Positions 8,579-18,712 are shown, counted from the stretch's first letter. The stretch is 64,000 bases of DNA from Phycisphaerales bacterium (GCA_029260495.1 JAJDDD010000020.1:1-64000); one strand, 5' to 3'. Notes: generated from the letters alone by a model not told the origin. Made by a program: numbers and translations.

Positions 8579-11266
8579 CTAACGGTTTGTTGTACCACTC
8601 CTGAGAGCACAACCCTTCGCCGCCAAGAGGAATTCATTTCTGATAGAACCGTTTTCAGGCGCACGTGTCAGGCACCATTTAAGGTGTATTTTTGCTAATT
8701 GGTAATCTTTGTGATTGAGCAGTGCATGCCCAAAAGCTCGATGCGCTGCGAAGTCGTTAGGACCAAAATCGCAAGCCATTTTCAAGCTTACTAAGGCACC
8801 ATCATTGTCCTCGATCGATTGTTGCATCGAAGCAACAGACTGCCACAATTTCGACGCATTATAGTGCGTATACGCCTGTTCTTCCCGTTCTGTAAGTGCT
8901 TTCGAGTACTGCACAATACTTTCCAGGTCTTCCTGCAGGCCTCTCTCGCTGTAACGTTGCCACACTGAATCTAGAGTACTCCAGTCTGGGTTAAATACTT
9001 CCAAAAAGTATTCTGCTGGAATTTCCCCAGCCAAAAGCTGTACGATTTGAAGTTGGTGTAATCCCTTGTCATTGTAAATTTTCTGCCACAAATTGAGCGC
9101 GTCTTCAGCACGTCCGAGTATTAATTGCTGGCGTCCAGTTTCAAAAATTACCGAGCTACTATAGGGTCGAACATTGACTGCTTGTTCTAGGTAAGTTTCA
9201 ATCGCATCATGACCATGACCTTCAAGGAAGCAGAGCTCGGCAAGATAGACATAGCCCTCGCCTTGCAGCGGGCAAAGCTGCAAAGATCTACGAGTATGTT
9301 GATAAGCGAGGTAGAGTAGCTTGCTCCTCTCTCCAAAAGCACGCTCCAGCCATTGTTTGAGTAGCTCAGCCGAAGCAAATTGCGATGCGATTGCCGCACC
9401 GCGAATCTGATCGACTGTTAAAGCATTCTCCGAATCTCGCTGTACTTCATTGAAGATGTGTAAGTAGTGGCCAGCTAGTCGAAGATGAGCGCGGGCGGCG
9501 ACAGGATTTCGAGCAATAACTTTCCTAAGATGTTGGATCGAAATATTAGTCAGTAGTTGCTTACGTTTGGTATCACTCTCATCTTGATAATATCCTCTCA
9601 TTTTTTGTGTTGTGATTTCTTTCCTTTCACTAGAGGTCGCCAGATAGTTATCCCATTGCACGGATGCAGAGGCAGGGCCTGATAACGTAGAGATGGTCCA
9701 AAATGCTGAAAAAGCAGAGAGAGCGGTCAAGCCAACCCACCATGACTGTTGCCTATGACAGACAGATGTCGACTTCACCACTTTGCCAGACAATTGGGCA
9801 AGTCGCAGCATGCAGGCAGCAAGCAGGAGGGTGCAAGACATGCAGGCGGGAATAAACCAGACGAAATCAACAATCGAGTGAACAACACTGGCCGAAAGGC
9901 TTGCTGCAATCCCACCCGCTAAAGCAGTTTCCTTCATTCCAGAAGAATAAAAAAGTGCTTGAAAGCACCAGTAGCCCAGCATGATAATTGCGCAACCGAG
10001 CAAGAGGCCACCAAAGTAACCATTCTCGGAAACAATTTGCAAATATCCATTCTCGGCATGCGTATATTCAAGAGGATACGATTTTTTTAGATAGATTGGA
10101 TAGATTTCACGATGCGATCCGGCCCCACTTCCAAGCAAGCCGCCATCTTTGATTGCATCTAAGTTAGCGGCCCAAATTAGCCGTCGCCCTTCTTGATTGT
10201 CTAACACCTCAATAGAACCGGAAGTCAGATCATCAAGTCGATCTGCTACTTGGTCGTAACCATAGATCGAAAGTACACCAACAACGAGTATCCCTCCAAA
10301 ACCAACCAAACCTCCAAGATAATTTTTAGAGACCAATCCCCCCCAACTGTAAATCGCTAAGGCAACTGAACAAGCAACGAGGAGGGCGATAGCACCGCCG
10401 CGTGAAAAAGTGAAAAGTGTAGCAATCACAACCAACAGCAACATTACATGCAAGGTCATTACAGAAGTTGCAGGCAATGACCCCGCAGCGATCTGTTCCC
10501 TGCGTTTTTTGTCGCGATGAGAATTTGCTAGCAATACAAGCCATGCAAAAATGGGGCCGATGCTAAGTGTCAGGAAATGCGCAAAATGATTTCGGCAAGA
10601 AAAGCTGCCGGTTGCCGCATTATTAGTTGTCGAATAAGGGTGCTCGTAGAACCAGAAAAACCGCCCGTTGGAGAAGAAGAATTGTAGCAGCCCGAACAGA
10701 GCCATCCCGGTAGCGGCAATAGCGATTGTCTTTAGTAATCGTTCGATGTCCGCCAGGCTTTCAAGTCGTTGTACGGCAGTCACAAAAAGCAACCCATAAG
10801 CAATAAGCACTGCTAAGGCAATTCTAGTGGCACTGGGAGTCAACGATACCGTTTCCCAGGCACCCAATTGAGGGCCACTGTCAGCTCCTGCTGTCCAAAG
10901 GGTCAGCAACCTAGCATTACGAGGAGCAATGCTTTCTAGCCAATTTTGCGGGAGAGAAACCAATTGAATCACTACAAGAGCAACAGCGGCGAGGACAATC
11001 GCGTAGCTCCAAGAGCTTGTCCAGGTTGTTCTCTTTAGGAGAATTTGTCGCACTAGCCATGCAAAATTTGCAGTACATGCAAGGACGACTAGTATCAATC
11101 GCCCCGAGTCGTGTCTTCCGCCAAAGAACAGTGGCATCACAAAAAGAGTGCCGACCAGGCATAGATCGACAATCTGTAGACATGCGGATGCAGCCAACGG
11201 TTCTGGTTTTTTGACCGTTGCCGAATGAAATGTGCTTTGCGGAAATTGGAAGTGCCGACTTGGCAT
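8579..11266 (-). CDS. O-antigen ligase/polymerase-like membrane protein with C-terminal TPR region
   Basis: This 895-residue protein belongs to the Wzy/WaaL-like superfamily, which joins or polymerises lipid-linked glycans at the periplasmic face. The first half (about residues 30-510) holds around a dozen hydrophobic helices with the large loop typical of the family (near residues 340-400, including GSGAGSHREIYP). The second half is soluble and helical with repeated A-x-x-H-x-R-L and tetratricopeptide-like spacing, suggesting a protein-binding platform. It lies 24 bp downstream of the Wzc-type gene and is probably co-transcribed with it. A second Wzy-like protein is encoded at 22,104, so one may be a ligase and the other a polymerase; the sequence alone does not say which. 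Confidence 0.8.
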   Translation of the reverse strand: MPSRHFQFPQSTFHSATVKKPEPLAASACLQIVDLCLVGTLFVMPLFFGGRHDSGRLILVVLACTANFAWLVRQILLKRTTWTSSWSYAIVLAAVALVVIQLVSLPQNWLESIAPRNARLLTLWTAGADSGPQLGAWETVSLTPSATRIALAVLIAYGLLFVTAVQRLESLADIERLLKTIAIAATGMALFGLLQFFFSNGRFFWFYEHPYSTTNNAATGSFSCRNHFAHFLTLSIGPIFAWLVLLANSHRDKKRREQIAAGSLPATSVMTLHVMLLLVVIATLFTFSRGGAIALLVACSVALAIYSWGGLVSKNYLGGLVGFGGILVVGVLSIYGYDQVADRLDDLTSGSIEVLDNQEGRRLIWAANLDAIKDGGLLGSGAGSHREIYPIYLKKSYPLEYTHAENGYLQIVSENGYFGGLLLGCAIIMLGYWCFQALFYSSGMKETALAGGIAASLSASVVHSIVDFVWFIPACMSCTLLLAACMLRLAQLSGKVVKSTSVCHRQQSWWVGLTALSAFSAFWTISTLSGPASASVQWDNYLATSSERKEITTQKMRGYYQDESDTKRKQLLTNISIQHLRKVIARNPVAARAHLRLAGHYLHIFNEVQRDSENALTVDQIRGAAIASQFASAELLKQWLERAFGERSKLLYLAYQHTRRSLQLCPLQGEGYVYLAELCFLEGHGHDAIETYLEQAVNVRPYSSSVIFETGRQQLILGRAEDALNLWQKIYNDKGLHQLQIVQLLAGEIPAEYFLEVFNPDWSTLDSVWQRYSERGLQEDLESIVQYSKALTEREEQAYTHYNASKLWQSVASMQQSIEDNDGALVSLKMACDFGPNDFAAHRAFGHALLNHKDYQLAKIHLKWCLTRAPENGSIRNEFLLAAKGCALRSGTTNR

Positions 11267-11290
11267 TTTTGTAGCTACCTTTAGAAACCA

Positions 11291-13675
11291 CTACGCGGCC
11301 CGGCGTGGCCGAATAGGTTCAGGTGAAGCCTTTGACAATGGATAGGGGGCGTCTGCATTAGTTGCGGTTTGTCTGGGTACTAATTTGTTCTGATCAAAGT
11401 CAAGTGCTGCCTGGAAGTCTACAGCGATCTGTGCATCTGACTCCTCTTCGTGGCCGTAATCATCGCCATAGCCGTACCCATAGCCATATCCGTACCCATA
11501 ACCATACTCACTTGCTTCGTTCGACAAACCGTTGAGAACCACACCAAGTAACCGGCAGCCAGCAGCTTGAAAGCTTTCGGCGGCACGCATTACGGAACGA
11601 CGATGATTTTTCTCGGGACGAACCACAAGAATGGCCGCATCGACGACCTGACCGACAATATGCGCATCGCTGACTGCCAAAACTGGCGGACAGTCGACGA
11701 TAATTCGATCGTATTTCGAATCGGCCCAAGCGAGTAGTTCAGCAAATGCTTTCCCACTAAGAAGTTCCGAGGGATTTGGCCTTCGCAATCCGACGGGCAA
11801 AACATCAAGACCTTGAACCTCGGTCTTTTGAATTAATGGGGGAGCGGTTACTTCTGGCGGATGGTCTGAAGCAAGGATATCTGCGACCCCTGGTATTCCT
11901 TTGAGGTTTGCCAGTGCTGTAAAACCTGGTTTACGCAAATCGGCATCGATGAGTAAAGTTCGATTACCCGCTTGCGCCAGTGCTACCGACAAATTTGCAG
12001 AGATGGTTGTCTTTCCATCACCGGGCTCAGAGCTTGAGATCAAAATGCGATCGCACACCTCGCCACTCAGAGAGATAGAAGTACGCAACGTTCGAAACGC
12101 CTCGGCCTCGACAGAACTTGGTATCGCATGGGTGTGGATTGTGGCAAGGCCCTCGCCGGGCAGCTGATCGAGTTTGCGTACCATCGCCAAGATGGAAACA
12201 CCTAGCTGACTGGATAACTCTTCAGGCGACGTAAATCGATCGTCGAGGATGTCTCGCACGTAAACGATAAGACAACCGACGAATGTTCCGCCGATTAGAC
12301 TCACGAAGACAACCAGGCGTAATTGAGGTGAGATGGGCTTGTCATTAGGAAGAGGTTCGCTGACGACTGTTGCTTTGATCGGAGCTTGAACCTGACTAAT
12401 GTCAAAATTTGCGATTTTATTGGAGAGCGAATCATAGAATGCTTCTTTCCGTGTCACATCGCGCTCGAGCATTCTCAGTTTTACGAGCGCATCGCTATGT
12501 GCTGCCGCTTCGGATCGCGCTAATTCAAACGAGTCGCGAAGTTGTTTTTCCTTCTGCTGCGCTTGCCGAAAGGATTGGCGGAGCATGTCGACAATCACCT
12601 TACCTGGCACGGATTTCCCTATGGCATCGAAGCGTTGCCCGGCTCCCGAGTGGTAGTTGCTTAGGTATTGCTGTAGTGTTTTCGATTGCTGCTGCAATTC
12701 TGTGATACGAGGATGGTTAGGTCCGTACTCCGAAGAGAGGCTTTGCAGCTCTTCCTCAACCGCCAAGAGCTTTTTTTGTTGTTCGCTCAAAACCTGCATG
12801 TCTTGCGAACTGAGACCCATGGAGGAAAGCAAGATTTGTCTTCCGAGTGTCGCTTCAATGCTCATTAACTGCTGGCTAATGTCTTCACCGTTAGCGAGCG
12901 AAGTTTCCACAGAGACTAAGGTTGCTTGTAATTCGAGTCGTTTCTCTTGGGCAATGAGCAGGGCTTCGTTGAGGTGGATTGCCCTTTGAATCATTGGCTC
13001 GACAATTCCATCGTCGGGTGTAATTCCTAGGTGGCCTACCCGGCGTCGAAATTCCTGAAGCTCGCTTTGTCTTCCATTGAGGGTCTCTTGGAGCTGATTT
13101 CGCTCTTCGGTGAGGATGGTAATGATGTCGCTTGCAGTCCCTTTATGATTTTCATCCACAAATTGCAGATACGACTGAATGATGGCGTCCACGATGGCGG
13201 AAGCGGCTTCTGGGTGACGAGAGCTGTAAGCGACTTCAATAAGATTTGTTTTACGAGTCACTCGAGCAGTTAGCCGACTCGTAATAATTTCGACCCATCG
13301 TCGGGGAGGTTGATTCACAAGATCGACCCGATGCTTTGGGTCGAGGATCTCGATGGCTTGCTTAATGACCCGAGGACTTGTCACCAACTCGCGATGAGTT
13401 GCCATCGTATTGGCGGTATTGTCATAGTCGCCTACGGTCGAAATTTGGTCGAGTTTCTGCTCGACAATGAGCAATTTTGCAGAGGATTGATAGTAGCGAG
13501 GAGCCAAAAGATAAAAGACCACACCCGCTAGGCCGAAGCAGTAAATCGTGGCAAGAATCACCTTTTTTCGATAGCGAAACGTGCGAAGCAGTCGCATGAT
13601 GACGGGAATAAGTTCACCGGCAGATGCGGACTGATGCTCTACTTCGATCAGTTGGTTTGGCTCTTGAGATGTCAC
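11291..13675 (-). CDS. Wzc-type polysaccharide co-polymerase with tyrosine autokinase domain
   Basis: This inner-membrane protein controls chain length and export of capsular or exopolysaccharide and autophosphorylates on C-terminal tyrosines. It has a Wzz domain with a first membrane helix at about residues 37-58, a long periplasmic coiled-coil part (about 190-430), a second membrane helix at about 452-474, then a BY-kinase domain with Walker A (SEPGDGKT, 549-556), Walker A' (LLIDADLRKP, 574-583) and Walker B (RIIVDCPPVL, 657-666). The tyrosine cluster is a run of seven Tyr-Gly pairs (from residue 724) followed by DDYG. The start is a GTG. The Wza-type gene lies just upstream, the usual pairing. 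Confidence 0.93.
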   Translation of the reverse strand: MTSQEPNQLIEVEHQSASAGELIPVIMRLLRTFRYRKKVILATIYCFGLAGVVFYLLAPRYYQSSAKLLIVEQKLDQISTVGDYDNTANTMATHRELVTSPRVIKQAIEILDPKHRVDLVNQPPRRWVEIITSRLTARVTRKTNLIEVAYSSRHPEAASAIVDAIIQSYLQFVDENHKGTASDIITILTEERNQLQETLNGRQSELQEFRRRVGHLGITPDDGIVEPMIQRAIHLNEALLIAQEKRLELQATLVSVETSLANGEDISQQLMSIEATLGRQILLSSMGLSSQDMQVLSEQQKKLLAVEEELQSLSSEYGPNHPRITELQQQSKTLQQYLSNYHSGAGQRFDAIGKSVPGKVIVDMLRQSFRQAQQKEKQLRDSFELARSEAAAHSDALVKLRMLERDVTRKEAFYDSLSNKIANFDISQVQAPIKATVVSEPLPNDKPISPQLRLVVFVSLIGGTFVGCLIVYVRDILDDRFTSPEELSSQLGVSILAMVRKLDQLPGEGLATIHTHAIPSSVEAEAFRTLRTSISLSGEVCDRILISSSEPGDGKTTISANLSVALAQAGNRTLLIDADLRKPGFTALANLKGIPGVADILASDHPPEVTAPPLIQKTEVQGLDVLPVGLRRPNPSELLSGKAFAELLAWADSKYDRIIVDCPPVLAVSDAHIVGQVVDAAILVVRPEKNHRRSVMRAAESFQAAGCRLLGVVLNGLSNEASEYGYGYGYGYGYGYGDDYGHEEESDAQIAVDFQAALDFDQNKLVPRQTATNADAPYPLSKASPEPIRPRRAA
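11465..11506 (-). repeat. Seven tandem 6-bp units coding (Tyr-Gly)7
   Basis: The autokinase gene contains seven consecutive near-identical hexamers of the form TAT/TAC GGN on the minus strand, encoding the C-terminal phosphotyrosine cluster. In-frame hexamer gain or loss would change the number of tyrosines without a frameshift. Confidence 0.85.
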
Positions 13676-13718
13676 GCGTGATACTCTGGCAAGTTAGTGG
13701 GATTACGAAAAACCTTTA

Positions 13719-14909
13719 CTAGAAAGCAGTACTAGCCACGCCGAATGAAAATCGGAAGAACTGCCTGACTACGTCGACGATTGCGGTAGAGGGAGTTTGT
13801 TCGATAGTGATCGTGTCGCCTGCAGCGAGTCGGAGATTTTCTAGGCCATTTTGCTTTGCTTGGGAAATGCTTGCTTGAATCACGACTGGCTCTGGGCGGT
13901 TCTTTACCCGTCGAATCACATAGACTTTATCTGCCACCGGTGAGCTACGTCCGCCGGCCATCGCGATGGCGTCTAATAGATGAATGTCTTGATCTGTCGG
14001 AAGTTCAAAATTCCCTGGCTTTCGTACAAGTCCTGAAACATAAATGGCTTCTTCCACACGTGGCACGATTCGGACGACATCTCGATCGCTGAGCCTGGCT
14101 TCTTCACGACTCACCGAACGCCCGCTCGCGAGGTCGAGACGCAAGGTAGATTGATTGGGCCGTCGTGTTGCATAATTACCCATAACCTGCAAGGGAGAAT
14201 GCTGTCCTAATCCCTGATAAGCAGCAAGCTGAATTTCCTCTGCTTCGTTCGTGGTTGAGGCAGGCGCTTCGTTTTCGTTTGAAGCAAGACCGACCACGGA
14301 CTGTCGAATAATTTCTACTTCCGTACCCGCTTTGTCCGTCAACCCACCCGCAGCAGCAATCGCGCTCACTAAGTCGCTGCTGCCACGAGGTATTTCATGA
14401 ACACCTGGCTCGTTGACTGCTCCAAGAACCGTAATACGATTGACCGCCTTCAATTTAATTTCGACTGTGATGAGCGGATTTCGATACATTCCCCGTTGGA
14501 TTGCTAAGTTGGCAATATTCTGCCCCGCCTCAAGAGCTTCAAGCCCCGCAACTGGAACAGGACCAATAACAGGCACCAAGACTGTTCCGTCTTCGGCTAC
14601 ACGGGCTGCCACGGGACGGATTTTTTCGTCTTCTCTTCCGGTAGCAATGGTGAGCTCTAAGAGATCACTGGGGGCAATGATCGAGTCACTTGTGCCGGAG
14701 GAAGCTACACGGGAAAAGTCAATCTTTCGCTGACCGCTACTGGCCGTGGCACGAAATTCTGACGGCAATCCTCCGGCGCGATAGGCAGGCGACTGACATC
14801 CTGATGCCAACACGAGGATTACGAAGAGGAGAAGAGTGACTCCCCTTTTGGGTATCGTTACCGCAACAAAAGACGTTTTCGATTTCTTCTGGTCGAAGAT
14901 TCGGATCAT
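13719..14909 (-). CDS. Wza-type outer-membrane polysaccharide export lipoprotein (SLBB)
   Basis: This 396-residue exporter carries a lipoprotein signal peptide ending LASGC, with the acylated cysteine at residue 38. Downstream come a Poly_export domain (IAPSDLLELTI near residue 80, with VPVIGPVPVAG) and two SLBB-like beta-grasp regions (ITVLGAVNEPGVHEIP and IYVSGLVRKPGNFELP), the standard arrangement for Wza/BexD proteins that form the outer-membrane exit pore. The Wzc-type gene follows 43 bp downstream on the same strand, and the two products normally contact each other. The 272-bp gap upstream separates it from the dehydrogenase gene, so it may have its own promoter. Confidence 0.92.
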   Translation of the reverse strand: MIRIFDQKKSKTSFVAVTIPKRGVTLLLFVILVLASGCQSPAYRAGGLPSEFRATASSGQRKIDFSRVASSGTSDSIIAPSDLLELTIATGREDEKIRPVAARVAEDGTVLVPVIGPVPVAGLEALEAGQNIANLAIQRGMYRNPLITVEIKLKAVNRITVLGAVNEPGVHEIPRGSSDLVSAIAAAGGLTDKAGTEVEIIRQSVVGLASNENEAPASTTNEAEEIQLAAYQGLGQHSPLQVMGNYATRRPNQSTLRLDLASGRSVSREEARLSDRDVVRIVPRVEEAIYVSGLVRKPGNFELPTDQDIHLLDAIAMAGGRSSPVADKVYVIRRVKNRPEPVVIQASISQAKQNGLENLRLAAGDTITIEQTPSTAIVDVVRQFFRFSFGVASTAF

Positions 14910-15181
14910 TGCCTGCTCGGAAAATACGAAACAAAAGCCCTGTGACTAGAGCCAGTATCTAAGGTGAGCCAGGAGGGCGGAGTGCAAACCGGATGGCTAC
15001 ACAACACCCCCTAGAACTACGGGGTGGGAGTAATTACTATTTCCCGCACCTTCGTGCAAGGTCTTTTCTGATCGCAACAAGGCTCAGAGACTCGTTGCCG
15101 CTACCAGATTATCCGCAAATTACGCGAATCATCACAAAAGAAGCTCTCTCCGCTAGCTTGGGGAAGGCGCGGGTACCACCT
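14910..15181. other. Intergenic region with small hairpin, no gene seen
   Basis: This gap in the leftward block contains the inverted pair CACCCC/GGGGTG around 15,003-15,027 but no convincing coding frame, tRNA or JUMPStart/ops element on either strand. It probably holds the end of one transcript and the promoter of the Wza-Wzc unit. Confidence 0.4.
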
Positions 15182-16516
15182 CTATGCCTTCACGATCTTT
15201 TCACGACCGGCGACAACGTCACGCGTAGCATTTCTGGTATCAACGACTAGCTGAGAATGCTCTACAACGAAATCGTAGCTATAGTCATCGTGGTTGGTAG
15301 CAATGAGTACGCAATCTTGCTTCGAGAGGTACTCTGGAGTGAGCTCGTTGCTTGCCATATCGGGCAGATCATGTGCTCGCATTGCTGGCAGACGAGGCAC
15401 ATAGGGGTCGTTGTAAGTCACTTCAGCCCCTAGGGCCAAAAGTTGATCGATAAGGATGAAAGAGGGACTCTCTCGTGGATCGTCCACGTTAGGTTTATAA
15501 GCAACTCCTAGAACAGCGATTTTACTACCTCGCACAGGTTTGCCCGCATCGTTCAGCGCCTCACTAACACGGTTCAGAACGTACTGGGGCATGGATGAAT
15601 TGATTTCGCCTGCAAGTTCAATAAATCGCGTTGACATGCCATGCTTGCGAGCCACCCAACTGAGATAGAAGGGATCGATCGGAATACAATGTCCACCTAG
15701 CCCCGGGCCTGGGTAAAAGGCAGTGAAGCCGAAGGGTTTGGTTTTGGCTGCATCAATCACTTCCCAGACGTCAATCCCCATTCGATCGCAGAGAACTTTG
15801 AGCTCGTTAACAAGCGCGATATTCACGGCTCGGTAGGTGTTTTCCAGAATTTTGCAAGCCTCCGCGACTTCGCAAGACGAAACGGGCACGACTTCTGAAA
15901 CGGCTGTCTCGTAGAGATGCTCTGCGAGTCTACAACTAGGCTCATCATAGCCGCCAACTACTTTGGGTATTTTTGCCGCCGAGAAATCTGGATTTCCAGG
16001 ATCTTCTCGTTCGGGGCTGTAGGCCAAAAAGAAGTCTTTCCCGACCTCCAATCCCGAGCTAGCAAGTTCGGGCAAAACCACATCGCGAGTCGTTCCAGGA
16101 TAGGTGGTGCTTTCTAAAACAATAATCTGGCCAGGCCTCAGGATAGTTGCAATCGTCTGGACAGTAGAAACAACATAGCTAAGATCTGGATCACGTGTTT
16201 CTGTAAGAGGCGTCGGCACGCAGATCAATAGGGCATCGGCCTCGGCCAGAACTTGGGGATCGGTTGAGGCCTTAAACTGCTTACGTTCTAGCCAAGAAGT
16301 GAGCCATTCGGAGGGGAGGTGCCCTATATAACTCTCTCCTTGGTTGAGCTTATCAATCTTGGTTTGATCGACGTCGTAGCCAAGGGTCTGGAAACCGGCT
16401 TCGACAAATGCATGCACCAATGGCAAACCCACATAACCAAGGCCGATGACCCCAATGGTCGCTTTTTTTTCAATGATCCGGCTCTTCAAGGTCTCGAATG
16501 GTGTTATTTTGGGCAT
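15182..16516 (-). CDS. wbpA: UDP-N-acetylglucosamine 6-dehydrogenase (WbpA type)
   Basis: This NAD-dependent enzyme oxidises C6 of UDP-GlcNAc (or a related UDP-HexNAc) to the uronic acid, the first step towards UDP-2,3-diacetamido uronic acids. It has an N-terminal Rossmann motif GVIGLGYVGLPLV and the catalytic cysteine in GPGLGGHCIPIDPFYLSW; the IDPFYL form is characteristic of WbpA/TviB rather than of UDP-glucose dehydrogenase. The ATG at 16,516 is preferred over one 24 bp upstream because AAGGGAAG sits nine bases before it. The length of about 444 residues is normal. It is divergent from the epimerase gene, and the later pathway steps are encoded in the rightward block. Confidence 0.9.
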   Translation of the reverse strand: MPKITPFETLKSRIIEKKATIGVIGLGYVGLPLVHAFVEAGFQTLGYDVDQTKIDKLNQGESYIGHLPSEWLTSWLERKQFKASTDPQVLAEADALLICVPTPLTETRDPDLSYVVSTVQTIATILRPGQIIVLESTTYPGTTRDVVLPELASSGLEVGKDFFLAYSPEREDPGNPDFSAAKIPKVVGGYDEPSCRLAEHLYETAVSEVVPVSSCEVAEACKILENTYRAVNIALVNELKVLCDRMGIDVWEVIDAAKTKPFGFTAFYPGPGLGGHCIPIDPFYLSWVARKHGMSTRFIELAGEINSSMPQYVLNRVSEALNDAGKPVRGSKIAVLGVAYKPNVDDPRESPSFILIDQLLALGAEVTYNDPYVPRLPAMRAHDLPDMASNELTPEYLSKQDCVLIATNHDDYSYDFVVEHSQLVVDTRNATRDVVAGREKIVKA

Positions 16517-16603
16517 GACTATGCTTCCCTTGGGATTCACTACACAATATACGAAATGCAGTCGGAAGTCAGAGCTTATCGGGCTTTGCCCGGGCTGTCG
16601 ACC

Positions 16604-16631
16604 TTGTCTAGTTTTCCAGGATCAGTATGCT
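16604..16631 (+). promoter_or_regulatory. Candidate promoter for the rightward polysaccharide block
   Basis: TTGTCT at 16,604 and TATGCT at 16,626 are separated by 16 bp in the divergent intergenic region, about 50 bp before the epimerase ATG. The match to a sigma-70 consensus is partial. Confidence 0.35.
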
Positions 16632-16681
16632 CTCGAAGCACAAGAAAATTTCTGTAAACGACCTTAAAAAATAGGGTAGGT

Positions 16682-17617
16682 ATGAAAAAGTATCTTGTAA
16701 CCGGTGGTGCTGGATTTATTGGGTCGCATATTGCCACCGCATTGGTCGAGCGAGGCGATTCAGTGCGGGTTTTAGACAATTTGAGCACGGGAACGAAAGC
16801 GAATCTCGCTCACCTCGGAGGAAAAGTCGACTTAATCGAGGGCGATCTTCTCGACCGCAGTGCCGTCGACCAAGCGGTCGAAGGAGTCGACGTCGTCTAT
16901 CATCAGGCCGCTTTAGCGTCGGTGCCCCGTAGTGTGCTCAAACCCCTTGATACGAACGCTGCCTGCGTCACCGGGACACTGAATGTGTTGGATGCCTCGA
17001 AAGAAGCTGGTGTTGGCCGCGTGGTCTATGCAGGCTCGAGCAGTGCCTACGGCAATCAGCCCCACATGTCGAAGCGCGAGAGCGACTTAGCAATGCCACT
17101 CTCGCCTTACGCAGCGGCTAAATTGGCTGGCGAACTCTACTGCCGAGCTTTTACAGCGACTTATGGGTTGGAAACCGTGGTGATTCGGTACTTCAACGTA
17201 TTTGGCCCGCGACAAGACCCTAAGAGCGAGTACTCGGCAGTGATCCCTTTGTTTGTGACAGCAATGCTAGCGGGGAAACGCCCAACCGTATTTGGAGATG
17301 GGCTGCAATCGCGCGATTTCACTTACATCGATAATGTGGTTGCAGGAAATCTGGCCGCCGCAGACGCCCCCAATGCGGCGGGCAAGGTGTTTAACGTCGC
17401 TTGCGGACGTCAGTTTAGTCTCTTAGATTTGCTAGCATCAATAAACCGCGTACTAGAAACCAACATTGAACCGATTTTTGCCGACGCACGCGCGGGCGAT
17501 GTCAAAGAAAGCCTAGCTGATATCACCGCCGCGAGAGGCGTACTCGGATATGAGCCAGTTGTCAGTTTCGAAGAGGGGCTACGGAGATCGATTGAATACT
17601 ATCGGTCGCTGGTTTAG
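16682..17617 (+). CDS. NAD-dependent UDP-sugar epimerase (GalE/WbpP-like)
   Basis: This is a 311-residue extended SDR enzyme. It has the Gly-rich cofactor loop [10 protein letters not shown] near the N-terminus, a [12 protein letters not shown] segment, a catalytic serine context AGSSSAYG and the Y-x-x-x-K pair in [22 protein letters not shown] follows as in UDP-hexose or UDP-N-acetylhexosamine 4-epimerases. TAGGGTAGG just before the ATG is a good ribosome-binding site. It opens the rightward block and shares the divergent promoter region with wbpA. Whether it acts on UDP-GlcNAc, UDP-GlcNAcA or UDP-Glc cannot be decided from motifs. Confidence 0.88.
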   Translation: MKKYLVTGGAGFIGSHIATALVERGDSVRVLDNLSTGTKANLAHLGGKVDLIEGDLLDRSAVDQAVEGVDVVYHQAALASVPRSVLKPLDTNAACVTGTLNVLDASKEAGVGRVVYAGSSSAYGNQPHMSKRESDLAMPLSPYAAAKLAGELYCRAFTATYGLETVVIRYFNVFGPRQDPKSEYSAVIPLFVTAMLAGKRPTVFGDGLQSRDFTYIDNVVAGNLAAADAPNAAGKVFNVACGRQFSLLDLLASINRVLETNIEPIFADARAGDVKESLADITAARGVLGYEPVVSFEEGLRRSIEYYRSLV

Positions 17618-17719
17618 ACAAATCGAGCGATTCTGCAGTTGGGATTGTAACTTTTCTCGCTCTACTCTAACTTTGCCCGCCACTAGCATAGGCCCCTACC
17701 ATCGGCAAGGAAAGCGAAC

Positions 17720-18712
17720 ATGAATTTCGGTCTCATTGGAGCAGCAGGTTTCATTGCACCCAAGCATATCAAGGCAATCCACGACACGGGAAATTCGCTC
17801 GTTGCTGCAGCCGACCCTCATGACTGCGTGGGAAGACTCGATAGCTTCTTTCCCGACGCACGTTTTTTTACTGAGATCGAGCGATTTGATCGTTATCTAG
17901 AAAAGTGTCGTCGTAGTACCGAAGAAAACCGTGTTCGATACGTGAGCATTTGCTCTCCGAACTACCTACATGATGCGCATGTTCGTTTAGCGTTACGAGT
18001 CAAGGCGGACGCAATTTGCGAAAAGCCGTTAGTGATATCACCATGGAACCTAGACGCCCTTGAGGAGCTAGAGGAAGAACACGGGCAGCGAGTTTACAGC
18101 GTATTGCAGCTTCGCCTGCTACCTTCGCTCATCAAGTTGAAAGCTGAATTAGAAGCTCAGACGGCGAATCAGCGTGCCGATGTCTGCCTAACCTACATCA
18201 CTCGACGAGGCCGTTGGTACGACGCTTCGTGGAAAGGTTCGCCTGAGAAATCGGGCGGAGTAGCGCTCAACATTGGCATTCACTTTTTCGACCTTTTGCA
18301 TTGGTTGTTCGGCGAAGTCGAGCAAAGCAATGTCCATCTTCGACGTTCGCGCCAAATGGGCGGGACGCTCGAATTCGAACGAGCCCGAGTGCGGTGGTTT
18401 CTTTCTACAGATGCCAATGACCTTCCGGACAAAGTAGTCGAGGAGGGCGGTTATGCTTATCGCTCGATGACCTACGACGGGCAGGAAATTGAATTCTCTG
18501 GCGGATTCAAAGATCTACACACACGTGTGTATGAGGAAATACTGGCGGGACGTGGCACCGGCATTCGTGAGACTCGCCCTGCAATTGAAATTGCCCACAC
18601 GATCAACCGGTCCAAGATAAAAATGAATCTGTCCGATGCCCATCCACTCGTGTCTCGAGTTTCGACAGTGAGCATGCCATTGATGGCTACCAGTGCTAGC
18701 AAAGTCGCCTGA
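17720..18712 (+). CDS. wbpB: Gfo/Idh/MocA oxidoreductase, WbpB/WlbA type
   Basis: This 330-residue NAD-dependent enzyme is predicted to oxidise C3 of UDP-GlcNAcA to give the 3-keto sugar. The N-terminus reads FGLIGAAGFIAPKHIKAI, the WlbA/WbpB variant of the Rossmann loop, and CEKPLVISPWNLDAL carries the conserved E-K-P motif. GVALNIGIHFFDLLHWLFG is the family's C-terminal active-site helix with the conserved His. AAGGAAA lies seven bases before the ATG. The next two genes encode the transaminase and acetyltransferase that complete the same pathway, which makes this assignment firmer than the domain alone would allow. Confidence 0.9.
   Translation: MNFGLIGAAGFIAPKHIKAIHDTGNSLVAAADPHDCVGRLDSFFPDARFFTEIERFDRYLEKCRRSTEENRVRYVSICSPNYLHDAHVRLALRVKADAICEKPLVISPWNLDALEELEEEHGQRVYSVLQLRLLPSLIKLKAELEAQTANQRADVCLTYITRRGRWYDASWKGSPEKSGGVALNIGIHFFDLLHWLFGEVEQSNVHLRRSRQMGGTLEFERARVRWFLSTDANDLPDKVVEEGGYAYRSMTYDGQEIEFSGGFKDLHTRVYEEILAGRGTGIRETRPAIEIAHTINRSKIKMNLSDAHPLVSRVSTVSMPLMATSASKVA

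Noticed and set aside
11465-11506. CRISPR-like or intergenic satellite repeat
   Set aside because: The repeat is in frame inside the autokinase gene, has no spacers and encodes the expected tyrosine cluster.
14910-16681. JUMPStart/ops antitermination element ahead of the polysaccharide operons
   Set aside because: No match to GGCGGTAG-type words in a suitable place was found in the leaders on either strand.
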